Under the pieces are notes generated by a model. It was not told the origin of the DNA. It worked only from the letters and a program-made list of their open reading frames with translations, and made no database searches. Positions 1-7,668 of a stretch of 64,000 nucleotides of DNA are shown piece after piece. The stretch comes from Emticicia sp965283955. Lineage in GTDB: Bacteria > Bacteroidota > Bacteroidia > Cytophagales > Spirosomataceae. The stretch covers positions 3,038,001 through 3,102,000 of the forward strand of contig CBDIQW010000001.1 of NCBI GenBank assembly GCA_965283955.1, written 5' to 3'. Position 1 is the stretch's first letter, and the number at the start of each line of letters is the position of its first letter. A program made the position numbers and the translations under genes.

Positions 1-199
1 GAACCTCTGCTTGAATAAGGCTTTCTTCGTTTATTCCATTAAACTCTGCATCAAAAGTTAACTTAATTGTATCAACTTTATTACTGTAAAAACTTTTTTT
101 AGTAACATTACTTTTAGCTTTTGAGTAAGCTTTATGAAGATTAGCTATACAATTAATTAAATGTTCATCAGAAATAAAGCTTACGTATCTATTTTCCAT
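1..199 (-). CDS. Partial CDS, probable Eco47II-type restriction endonuclease N-terminus
   Basis: An open frame of 66 codons starts with ATG at 199 and runs off the left edge without a stop. The protein begins MENRYVSFISDEHL and continues with a KVDTIKLTFDAEF stretch. This FISDE-x-L followed about 35 residues later by D-x-IKL-x-FD resembles, from memory, the start of Eco47II/Sau96I-like restriction endonucleases, which cut GGNCC-type sites and pair with a C5 cytosine methyltransferase. The catalytic part and any methyltransferase lie outside the window. The gene starts only 18 bases after the stop of the RmlD-like gene on the same strand, so the two may be cotranscribed. The family call rests on remembered similarity over a short stretch. 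Confidence 0.5.
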   Translation of the reverse strand, partial: MENRYVSFISDEHLINCIANLHKAYSKAKSNVTKKSFYSNKVDTIKLTFDAEFNGINEESLIQAEV

Positions 200-217
200 A
201 GTGTTTCAAATTATAAT

Positions 218-1120
218 TTATTTGCTAATCTGTCCAGCTAAAACCTCAATTCCTTCGGTAAAACTAACTGGTTCATAACCAAGAACTTCACGAGACTTTG
301 TGAGGTCAAAGCCTGTTCTTGGTGGGCGTTTGGCTGGTTGTGAAAATGTTGTAGAATCAGCTTGCGAAATCAAAGATTTATCCAATTTGAAATAATCGGC
401 TGTCATGATTGCCATTTCATAAGGTGTCAAGAAATCCTTTCCCGAAATATTAAAAATGCCTTCGGCTTCTTGTTCAGCAATTAAGGCACAACCTTTTGCC
501 AAATCTTCGGCCAATGTAGGTGTTCTCCATTGGTCAATTACTACTTTGATGTTTTTTCCATCTTCCAATGATTTTTTCACCCACAAAATAATATTCGTGC
601 GGCTCATATCGTGAGCAATACCATATACCAAAACTGTGCGGGCAATTCCCCAACGGATATTGCTATTCGTAACCAGTTTTTCGGCGGCGTATTTACTCCA
701 ACCATAAAAACTTATCGGATTTGCTTCGGCATCTTCTTTGTATGGGCCAGATTTCCCATCAAAAATGAAATCGGTAGAAACATGGAGCAAGAAACAATCA
801 ATTTTTGAGCAAGCCTCAATTAAATATTCAACCGAGCTTACATTCTGAGCCCAACAGGCATCTTTTTCGCTCTCACATTGGTCAACATTGGTCATGGCAG
901 CTGTGTGAATAATCACATTTGGCTTTACATTTGACACCACTTCTTGCACTTTTTCTCGACTCGTAATATCCATTGATTGATATTCGTAACCTTCAGAAAA
1001 TGGTAAGCGATTTTCGCCACGAGCAGTAGCAATTATCTGAATATCTTTGGATTTTAGCAGTAATTCAACCAGTTTTTGACCAAGTAAGCCGTTTGAGCCT
1101 GTAATTAAAATTTTCTTCAT
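218..1120 (-). CDS. SDR-family sugar-nucleotide reductase (RmlD/dTDP-4-dehydrorhamnose reductase-like)
   Basis: Extended short-chain dehydrogenase of about 300 residues. The N-terminus MKKILITGSNGLLGQKL carries the GxxGxxG NAD(P)-binding Rossmann motif, and YGWSKYAAEK holds the catalytic Tyr-x-x-x-Lys. The overall pattern (HTAAMTNVDQCE, HVSTDFIFDG) matches RmlD, which reduces dTDP-4-keto-L-rhamnose. No other rml gene is nearby, so the substrate is open. The start at 1120 is chosen because MKKILITG is the canonical beginning; an upstream in-frame ATG at 1144 lies in repeat-like DNA (GC-rich unit 1132-1168). Downstream, 18 bases separate it from the restriction-enzyme-like gene. Confidence 0.8.
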   Translation of the reverse strand: MKKILITGSNGLLGQKLVELLLKSKDIQIIATARGENRLPFSEGYEYQSMDITSREKVQEVVSNVKPNVIIHTAAMTNVDQCESEKDACWAQNVSSVEYLIEACSKIDCFLLHVSTDFIFDGKSGPYKEDAEANPISFYGWSKYAAEKLVTNSNIRWGIARTVLVYGIAHDMSRTNIILWVKKSLEDGKNIKVVIDQWRTPTLAEDLAKGCALIAEQEAEGIFNISGKDFLTPYEMAIMTADYFKLDKSLISQADSTTFSQPAKRPPRTGFDLTKSREVLGYEPVSFTEGIEVLAGQISK

Positions 1121-1131
1121 TTCAAATGAAA

Positions 1132-1168
1132 AGTCCCTCCCCATCGAGGAGGGATTTAGGGTGGGGTT
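1132..1168. repeat. GC-rich C/G-tract repeat unit
   Basis: A run with the pattern GTCCCTCCCC-ATCGAGG-AGGGATTTAGGGTGGGG between the cyclophilin and RmlD-like genes. Internally it can pair CCCTCC with GGAGGG. It resembles the right half of the inverted pair at 61586-61676 (CCCTCCC-TAT-GGGGAGGG then TTGGGTGGGG), so it belongs to the same dispersed family in this AT-rich genome. Confidence 0.6.
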
Positions 1169-1865
1169 AATATTTATATCCGAATTTCTTAGTAATCTTC
1201 TTTTTACGCATTTTCTTCACCGTCATGCTCATTTTTATATCTTCTTTTGGGCGGTCTGCTGAATCTCTTGGTTGTTTGGCAATTGTATCAATCAAATCAA
1301 GGTTATCAATGGCTTCGCCGAAAACAGTATATCCATTGTCAAGTCGAGGTGTTCCGCCCAAAATCATGTACTCGGCACGTTGCTGAGTTGTATAATTCAT
1401 TCCATTGCGTTGTGCAACTTGGGTAATTTCTTCATCAGTCATTTTCTTGCCTTGCACAATATAAAACTGGCAAGCACTCGATTTTTTTTCAGGATTATTA
1501 TCACGAGCGGCCGCTAAAGCACCTTTCTTATGGACACGATTAGACTTAAATTCAAACGGAATACGTTCCATATTTCCGCCACCACCACCGAGACGTTGAT
1601 TAGCTTTAGCTGTTTTAGATTCTGGGTCGCCGCCTTGAATCATAAAACCATCAATGATGCGGTGAAAGAGAAGGCTATCGTAGAATTTTTGCTCAACTAA
1701 CCTTATAAAATTGGCTTTGTGAAGTGGAGTATCATCAAACAACACTAAATGTGTTGTACCATATTTGGTCTTTAAGGTAACTAAATAATCTTTTTTTGAT
1801 TTCTTCTGAGCGAACGAAATAGTGCTGATTAGCAGTAAAGTATAAATAAAAAAGTGCTTCTTCAT
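1167..1865 (-). CDS. Secreted cyclophilin-type peptidyl-prolyl cis-trans isomerase
   Basis: Catalyses isomerisation of X-Pro bonds during folding, here probably in the periplasm. The start at 1865 gives a signal peptide MKKHFFIYTLLLISTISFAQ. The cyclophilin core follows: FHRIIDGFMIQGGDP contains the catalytic Arg and the conserved FMIQGGD, and SSACQFYIV corresponds to the conserved S-x-QFFI segment. The C-terminus is a short basic tail (KKMRKKKITKKFGYKY). A longer in-frame start at 1901 would put 12 residues before the signal peptide and is less likely. It is followed on the same strand by the RmlD-like gene. Confidence 0.9.
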   Translation of the reverse strand: MKKHFFIYTLLLISTISFAQKKSKKDYLVTLKTKYGTTHLVLFDDTPLHKANFIRLVEQKFYDSLLFHRIIDGFMIQGGDPESKTAKANQRLGGGGGNMERIPFEFKSNRVHKKGALAAARDNNPEKKSSACQFYIVQGKKMTDEEITQVAQRNGMNYTTQQRAEYMILGGTPRLDNGYTVFGEAIDNLDLIDTIAKQPRDSADRPKEDIKMSMTVKKMRKKKITKKFGYKY

Positions 1866-1964
1866 GCAGATAAAGGCTATGGATAAAGCACAAAAATACA
1901 ATAAATATTTAAAGAGACTTCTGAGAACGAAAATCTTTTGATTGTAGGGTAAAATTAGTAGTGT

Positions 1965-2499
1965 TTAAACCAATACTAAATTAGAAGCGACGAATGCCAT
2001 GAATTCGTCGCTCTTTAATATTTCTTTGAACCAAAATGTATAATTCTGTGGGTTTTTCGATACATCATCGAGCAAATCATCGACCGTAACCCATTTATAA
2101 TCAGCTACTTCTTCCGGATTTACAACGAAAGAATCGTTGTAAGTTCCAACAAAAACATTATCAATTTCGTCGCTCGACCAAGCCATTCTCAAACTCAGCA
2201 CGGTACTGAAATTTATAGAGGAATTCTAAATCTGTATCAAATCCCATTTCTTCACCCAAACGGCGATGAGCAGCCGCACTGATTTCTTCGTTGGCATTGG
2301 GGTGTCCGCAGCAGGTATTCGTCCACAAATCGCCTGAGTGATATTTGTGCGAAGTTCGTTGATGAATCAACAACTCATTATTTTCGTTGAATACCAAAAT
2401 CGAGAAAGCACGGTGAAGCAAGCCTTGTTGATGTACCAATAGCTTTTCGCCAGTTCCGATTTCTTCGTCGTGTTCGTTTACTACAATGATTTCAGTCAT
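1965..2499 (-). CDS. idi: Isopentenyl-diphosphate delta-isomerase type I, frameshifted
   Basis: Nudix-fold enzyme interconverting IPP and DMAPP in isoprenoid synthesis. The first segment (2499 to about 2172) starts MTEIIVVNEHDEEIGTGEK and carries LLHRAFSILVFN, the catalytic-Cys motif TNTCCGHP and the Nudix Glu-rich segment AAAHRRLGEEMG. The frame breaks just after ENGLVE. The second segment, in another frame, continues EIDNVFVGTYNDSFVVNPEEVADYKWV and ends at 1965. Joined length is about 177 residues, normal for the family. The break is one base near 2172 and is probably a sequencing error. The start abuts a GC-rich repeat unit at 2497-2545. Confidence 0.85.
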
Positions 2500-2545
2500 A
2501 AGCCCCCAACCGAATCGTCGGCCCGTCCCTAAAAGGGAGAAAAAG
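2497..2545 (-). repeat. GC-rich repeat unit abutting the idi start codon
   Basis: Read on the minus strand it runs CTCCCTTTTAGGGACGGGCCGACGATTCGGTTGGGGGCTT directly into the ATG of idi. The same unit, CTCCTTTAGGGGCGGTCCGACGATTCGGTTAGGGG, lies at 18354-18391 and runs straight into the ATG of the LptF/G permease. A degenerate copy is inside the TolC-like gene at 51036-51073. It contains the short palindrome CGAC-GATTCG and a flanking C-tract/G-tract pair. Confidence 0.7.
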
Positions 2546-2585
2546 ATTTGTTTACCTTTATAACTGCCTTAAAAATAAAATTGTT

Positions 2586-3821
2586 TTATTCGGCAGCCAA
2601 TTTATCGACTAAGCGGTTGAAATCACTTACGAAATCATCGTAATATTGGCCTGTGCCTGGGCCAGAAAATCCAGTATGAATTTCACGTACTTGTCCTTTT
2701 TTATCAATGAAAATTGTAGTTGGAAAGCCCAAAACATGGTTGAGCATTGGTAGTGTTTTTGAGGCTTCGGCTTTATCGTTTGTTCCAGCCAAAAGCACTT
2801 CGTAATCAATGCCAAAGCGTTCTTTCAGACGTTTGATTTTTGGGTACGCAAAAGTTGGGTCAGTGCTTTTTTCGTAAGCTAAACCGATGATTTCAACGCC
2901 TTTTTGTTTGTTTTTGGCGTACCACGGAGCTAAAAACTTACTTTCATCCATACAATTCGGACACCAAGAACCCATGATTTGAACTACCACAACTTTTCCT
3001 TTATAACGCTCGTCAGTCAACGAAACTTTTTTTCCTTGCTCGTTTGAGAATGCAAAATCAATGGTTTTGTAGCCATCTTTCAAATAAGTGAGCGTTTTTT
3101 CATCAGGTAGTTTGGCGTTATCATCTTTTACGCCTTCCCAAGATTCAAAACTATTCAAACTTGACCAAAACTCACCGCCCGATAGTTTTCCACCATCAAT
3201 TTTTGCTTTAAATAAAAATAAGTGTGTACCATCAAAGCACGACAATTTCAGCGAATCGCCGATGATATTGCCCGAAAGATAACGATAATCGCCCGTTGTG
3301 GTTAAAAATGTTCCACTTACTTCATTTCCTTTGGTCGAGAATAAACCAACCGAAACCGTAGAATCTTTTTTATCTTCTGAGCGGAAAAGTACACTATATT
3401 TTGGGGCTAAAAGTGTTTCTGGTTTATCGGTTTTGTCAGTAAAACGATAGGTTTTTCCAAATTCTGCCGTAAAATCTCCTTGTAAAAAACTAAAGTCCGA
3501 ACGCATTTTTTTCCAGTAACCAGTCATTTTTTCGCCTTCCACTTTTGCTACAATTTCAGCATCAAACAATTCGATTGGAATATGCAGCGAGTCATTTTTG
3601 ATGAAAGATTTATCCATTTTTAGTTTCTCTTCACCGTTCAGAATCGTCACGGCGTAAGCATCGCCCTCTTTCTGAATCTCGAAATTAAACGGTAATTCGC
3701 CGCCTTTTGTCGGAATTACTGCTCGCCACGTGCCAATTTTAGGCTCGGAAGAGGTTTTGCAGGCGTTTAATGAGATTATCAAAAAAGTATTTTTACCACA
3801 GAGGTAACGGAGATTGACCAC
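2586..3821 (-). CDS. Thioredoxin-like (TlpA-family) lipoprotein, N-terminus disturbed by a repeat
   Basis: Probable periplasmic thiol-disulfide oxidoreductase. The N-terminal two thirds is a beta-rich domain of unknown role. The C-terminal 150 residues are a TlpA/AhpC-like thioredoxin fold with redox motif WCPNC (in VVQIMGSWCPNCMDE) and the cis-Pro segment GFPTTIFID. A lipobox LIISLNAC is visible near the start. The only upstream in-frame start is a GTG at 3821 inside a repeat, which is not convincing. An ATG at 3844 followed by the repeat would restore a lipoprotein signal if one base in the A-run near 3793-3797 is missing, so the true start is probably 3844. Confidence 0.8.
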   Translation of the reverse strand: MVNLRYLCGKNTFLIISLNACKTSSEPKIGTWRAVIPTKGGELPFNFEIQKEGDAYAVTILNGEEKLKMDKSFIKNDSLHIPIELFDAEIVAKVEGEKMTGYWKKMRSDFSFLQGDFTAEFGKTYRFTDKTDKPETLLAPKYSVLFRSEDKKDSTVSVGLFSTKGNEVSGTFLTTTGDYRYLSGNIIGDSLKLSCFDGTHLFLFKAKIDGGKLSGGEFWSSLNSFESWEGVKDDNAKLPDEKTLTYLKDGYKTIDFAFSNEQGKKVSLTDERYKGKVVVVQIMGSWCPNCMDESKFLAPWYAKNKQKGVEIIGLAYEKSTDPTFAYPKIKRLKERFGIDYEVLLAGTNDKAEASKTLPMLNHVLGFPTTIFIDKKGQVREIHTGFSGPGTGQYYDDFVSDFNRLVDKLAAE

Positions 3822-3838
3822 GGAGTTTCACAGAGTTT
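3793..3838 (-). repeat. Short CACAGAG/CTCTGTG palindromic repeat inside a lipoprotein signal region
   Basis: On the minus strand ATGAAAAA is followed by CTCTGTGAAACTCCGTGG, then TCTCCGTTACCTCTGTGG, then a second AAAAA and TACTTTTTTGATAATC. Removing the repeat and one AAAAA restores ATG-AAA-AAT-ACT-TTT-TTG-ATA-ATC, which encodes MKNTFLII and joins SLNAC. This looks like insertion of a short element with duplication of AAAAA. The unit is made of repeated TCTGTG/TCCGTGG phrases. Confidence 0.55.
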
Positions 3839-3860
3839 TTTCATGCGTAAATGAATAAAG

Positions 3861-3891
3861 TTTGATTGCAGACTGGCTTATGTTACCTTTG
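3861..3891 (+). promoter_or_regulatory. Bacteroidota-type promoter for rsmH-ftsL-ftsI
   Basis: TTTG at 3861-3864, 19 bases, then TACCTTTG at 3884-3891. This matches the Bacteroidota primary sigma consensus TTTG-N19-TAnnTTTG exactly. The rsmH start codon is about 85 bases downstream, so a leader of roughly 75-80 bases is expected. Confidence 0.75.
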
Positions 3892-3977
3892 CTATTTATT
3901 TAAAACTACCAAAAAAACATAGTTTTATTGTTTCAAACAAACATTCAACATTAATTATTCAACATTCACCATTTTTT

Positions 3978-4892
3978 ATGTCAGTTTATCACACGCCCGT
4001 AATGCTCAAAGAATGTCTCGAAGGTCTGAATATCAAACCCGATGGCATTTATGTAGATGTCACTTTCGGTGGTGGAGGGCATTCGAGAGCGATTTTGGAG
4101 CAACTCACGACGGGTAAACTTTATGCCTTCGACCAAGATGCCGATGCCAAAGAACAAGCCAAACTGATAGACAACAAAAACTTGATTTTTATCGAAGCCA
4201 ACTTTCGTAACATCAAGCAATATTTACGTTTGTACGGTGTAAAAAAAGTAGATGGAATTTTGGCCGATTTAGGTATTTCATCGCATCAAATAGACACGCC
4301 AGAGCGTGGTTTTTCGACTCGTTACGATGCGGACCTGGATATGCGTATGAATCAAAATGCACCATTTTCGGCCAAAAATATTGTGAACGAATATTCGATT
4401 GATGAATTACACAAGATTTTGGGAATGTATGGCGAAATAAAAAATGCCAAAACCGCTGCTCAAACGATTTATACGGCTCGCCTCAACCGAAAAATTGAAA
4501 CTATCAATGATTTGAAAGGAATTTTGCAAAAGCTCGCTCCTCGTGGCAAAGAAAACAAATATTTTGCCCAAGTTTTTCAGGCCTTACGTATTGTAGTAAA
4601 CGAAGAAATGACAGTTTTGGAAGATTTCTTGAAGCAAACCCCCGAAGTTCTTGCTCCCGAAGGTCGTTTGGTGGTGATGTCGTATCATTCGCTCGAAGAC
4701 CGTTTGGTGAAAAACTTTATTCGTAGCGGAAAATTTAGCGGAGAAGTAGAAAAAGACCTTTTCGGAAATGATAAAAAACCACTCGAATCAGTCACGAGAA
4801 AAGCCATTGAAGCCACGCCCGAAGAAGTTGAGCTAAATCCACGTGCCAGAAGTGCCAAACTCAGAATTGCAGAACCCATGCCCGTAAAATAA
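3978..4892 (+). CDS. rsmH: 16S rRNA (cytosine-1402-N4)-methyltransferase RsmH
   Basis: SAM-dependent methyltransferase that modifies C1402 in the ribosomal P site. It is full length at 304 residues. The SAM-binding motif is YVDVTFGGGGHSRAIL, followed by VDGILADLGISSHQID and RGFSTRYDADLDMRM. The C-terminal part has the typical APEGRLVVMSYHSLEDRLVKNF and ends NPRARSAKLRIAE. It is the first gene of a truncated division cluster: ftsL-like and ftsI follow on the same strand. No mraZ precedes it, since the upstream neighbour is the oppositely oriented lipoprotein. Confidence 0.97.
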   Translation: MSVYHTPVMLKECLEGLNIKPDGIYVDVTFGGGGHSRAILEQLTTGKLYAFDQDADAKEQAKLIDNKNLIFIEANFRNIKQYLRLYGVKKVDGILADLGISSHQIDTPERGFSTRYDADLDMRMNQNAPFSAKNIVNEYSIDELHKILGMYGEIKNAKTAAQTIYTARLNRKIETINDLKGILQKLAPRGKENKYFAQVFQALRIVVNEEMTVLEDFLKQTPEVLAPEGRLVVMSYHSLEDRLVKNFIRSGKFSGEVEKDLFGNDKKPLESVTRKAIEATPEEVELNPRARSAKLRIAEPMPVK

Positions 4893-5002
4893 ATTTCGAT
4901 AAAATATCGGTTTTATATCTGCCTAATTTATAAATTTGTCTTGCTATTGAGCAAAAGCTCAATCAACGTGCTTTAATAATAAACCTATAACTCATTACTG
5001 GA

Positions 5003-5389
5003 ATGGCAACGAATACTTTTCGGGACCGTCCTGAACCTGTTGCTGAGGCCGCACCAAAACGGCCACGCAAAACTGGTATCTTTGACCGCCTCAATACTTG
5101 GCTAACCAATCGCTTAGAACTTGGTGACGAACTTCCTACCGAAACCCTCCGACGAATTATCTGGCTCGGAATTCTGGGAATTTTCTACATTTACGTGCAG
5201 CATAGTTACGAAAGTTTTATCAAAAAAATTGATAGAGCTCGCAACGACATGGAAGAAAAACGTGCGGCCTATATCTCGCAAAAATCGAGGTATATGTTTG
5301 CCAGCAAACAATCTGAAATAGCTAAAAAGCTAAACGAAGATGGACTGGAAGAAAACATTACTCCTCCCACAAAAATTGTTGTAAAATAA
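5003..5389 (+). CDS. FtsL-like cell-division protein
   Basis: Small bitopic protein of 128 residues between rsmH and ftsI, the place FtsL occupies in division clusters. The basic N-terminal cytoplasmic stretch (about 50 residues) is followed by one membrane helix, IIWLGILGIFYIYV (about 51-65). After it comes a charged, probably coiled-coil periplasmic segment with KKIDRARNDMEEKRAAYISQKSRY. FtsL sequences are poorly conserved, so the name rests on architecture and position. A phrase-repeat inverted pair lies between it and ftsI. Confidence 0.8.
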   Translation: MATNTFRDRPEPVAEAAPKRPRKTGIFDRLNTWLTNRLELGDELPTETLRRIIWLGILGIFYIYVQHSYESFIKKIDRARNDMEEKRAAYISQKSRYMFASKQSEIAKKLNEDGLEENITPPTKIVVK

Positions 5390-5403
5390 CAAATAGATTT
5401 ATG

Positions 5404-5492
5404 GATTACGATTTACGATTTGAAAAACGTCAATTAATGATGTGTTTTTTCATTCAAATCATTCGTAAATCGTCATTCGTAAATCGTAAATC
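5404..5492. repeat. Inverted pair of ATTCGTAAATCGTAAATC phrase repeats
   Basis: The left part reads GATTACGATTTACGATTTGAA. The right part is its complement in two phrases: TTCAAATCATTCGTAAATCG, then TCATTCGTAAATCGTAAATC. The pair can fold into a long imperfect hairpin between ftsL and ftsI. Related ATTCGTAAATCG phrases occur at about 21720-21765 and 24505-24557. Confidence 0.65.
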
Positions 5493-5500
5493 AAAAGCTC

Positions 5501-7607
5501 ATGGCACCAAAACGCTCTATACGTGATGAAATCCAGTGGCGTGCTAAAGTCACTTTTGGAATAGTTTTCTTGATTGGTTCATTGGTAGCTGCTCAAATTT
5601 TTGTGATTCAGGTTTTTCAGAAGAAAAAATGGATGAGCAAAGTTGAGAAAGTGCAACGTAAACCAATGGAAATTAAAGCTCAACGAGGCAATATTTTTGC
5701 TGCCGATGGGCGTAGTTTGTTGGCTACTTCGGTGCCTCGTTATCGGGTGGGTATTGACGTAACTCGTGCAAAACCTGCCTATTTTAAGGCAAAAATCGAC
5801 TCATTGAGCAATTCTTTGGCAAATTTCTTCAAAGACCGTACGGCTGAGGAATACAAAGAGTTGATTTCAAATGCTCGAAAAGAAAAGAAGCTGATTTTTG
5901 TTGCTTTGGGAAATCGTTTGGTTGATTACCAAGAACGTCAGCAAATTAAAAAGTTTCATTTTTTCAAAGAAGGCCCAATGAAAGGTGGCGGAAAATTTGA
6001 ACAGTTAGAACGTAGAGTAATGCCTTTTGATGATATGGCCTTGCGTTCAATCGGAAAACTCGACCGCAACACCCAAACAAAAGGTGATTTTGGAATCGAG
6101 TTTAGTTTCAATAATTATTTAGCTGGCCGAAACGGCGTTGGATTTTTTCAGCGTTTGGCGGGTGGAGTTTGGAAGCCTGTGAGCGATTCGCCCGAAGTTC
6201 GCCCCGAGGCGGGTTTAGATGTGGTTACGACTATCGACGTAAATTATCAAGATATTGTTGAAAGTGCCTTACGCAATCAAGTTATCAATACTAATGCTAA
6301 ATATGGTTCGGCCATCGTGATGGAAATTGCTACGGGCGAAATCAAGGCAATTACGAATCTTTCTCGTCGTGGTGGCTCTGATTCAACCAAGAAGTTTTAT
6401 TTAGAAGATTTCAATTATGCGGTTCGTGGTGGAACCGACCCTGGTTCAACTTTCAAGTTGGCAACGATGGTGGCTTTGCTCGAAAAAGCCAAGATTGACT
6501 TAGACGATAACGCTGGTTTTTGTGGTGGTAGTATCATGCACAACAAAACCGAAATGACTTGCTCGGAAGAACACGGAAATCAGACCGTGAGAAAAGTTTT
6601 TGAACACTCGTGTAATATTGGCATCTATAATTTGGTAAAAACGCACTTTGGTTTTAATAATGCCGATAATTTTGTGTCGTACCTCACTCGTTTCAAACTT
6701 GACCAACCCGTTGGTTTTCAGCTAAAAGGTGAAACCGAACCGATTATCAAAAATCGTAAAAGTTCGACTTTCAGTAACACGACAATTCCGTGGATGTCGA
6801 TTGGTTACGAAACTCGCCTTACGCCGCTTCAAATGCTGACTTTCTACAATGCCATTGCCAATAACGGTCATTGGGTACAGCCTTTAATTGTGAAAGAAGT
6901 GCGTGAAGCCGACCGAATAATCGAGAAGTTTGAAGCAAACCAAGACCCAACCCCAATCTGCTCAGAACGCACGGCAAAATTGGCTCAAGAAATGATGAAA
7001 GGCGTAGTAGAAAACGGTACACGCTCAGAATATCAACACGGGTTTTTGTAAAGTAGCAGGAAAAACGGGTACTTCTCGTAAGCGTGAAAATGGCTATGTA
7101 AAAAATCAATATTATACGGCATTCATTGGTTTTTTTCCAGCCGATAACCCCAAATATAGTTGTGCTGTAATTATTGATGAGCCGCAAGGCGTGAATCTTT
7201 ATGCCCGTGATGTGGCTGCACCTGTTTTCAGAACCATTGCCGATAAGATTTTTGCGTATGATGTGGCTCTACACCCTGCCAAAAACAAACCATCGAATAT
7301 TCAGAAAATCGAAACGCAGGAACAAGCGGGCTATGCCGAAGATTTTCGTACGGTTGGCGAGGAACTCGGCTTACAAAATGCACCTAATAGTGCGGGATGG
7401 GTAAAAGCGTCGAAAAATGGTAACACGATTACGTGGAAAAAAGTCAATGATGATAGCAAAGATTTACCAAATGTAGGCGGAATGACGCTGCGAGATGCTA
7501 TGCACATTCTTGAAAATAAAGGTTTCAGAGTTCGCTATTCGGGACTGGGAAAAGTAGCCGAATTTGCGATTGTTCAGCCAAAAGTAGTAGCTTTGGTTTT
7601 GAAATAA
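5501..7607 (+). CDS. ftsI: Penicillin-binding protein FtsI (septal transpeptidase, PASTA domain), frameshifted
   Basis: Septal peptidoglycan transpeptidase. There is a membrane helix at about residues 18-38, a pedestal domain beginning RGNIFAADGRSLLATSVPRY, and a transpeptidase domain with GSTFK (nucleophile Ser316, Lys319) and SCN (370-372). The KTG motif GKTGT comes just after the break. A C-terminal PASTA-like domain (LPNVGGMTLRDAMHILENKGFRV) ends at 7607. The first frame stops at 7051. Reading GGTACA-C-GCTCAGAATATC near 7018-7030 without the extra C gives NGTAQNINTGFCKVAGKTGT, the family sequence. An intact gene should be essential, so the one-base insertion is almost certainly an artefact. 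Confidence 0.93.
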
Positions 7608-7624
7608 AATTTCAGTGCTTCAAA

Positions 7625-7655
7625 GGGAAGGCTTCGCTTCGAGCGAAGCCTTCCC
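7625..7655. repeat. 14-bp GC-rich perfect hairpin after ftsI
   Basis: GGGAAGGCTTCGCT (7625-7638), loop TCG, then AGCGAAGCCTTCCC (7642-7655). It is a perfect inverted repeat 18 bases after the ftsI stop and 14 bases before the next start. There is no T-run after it, so it is not a typical intrinsic terminator. It may be a processing or attenuation hairpin or a REP-like repeat. Confidence 0.75.
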
Positions 7656-7668
7656 TAAAAACAAGGTG

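Noticed and set aside
7030..7065. Programmed ribosomal frameshift in ftsI
   Set aside because: No slippery heptamer with a downstream structure at the break. The extra base sits in GGTACACGCTCAG, and similar breaks occur in many unrelated genes, which points to error.
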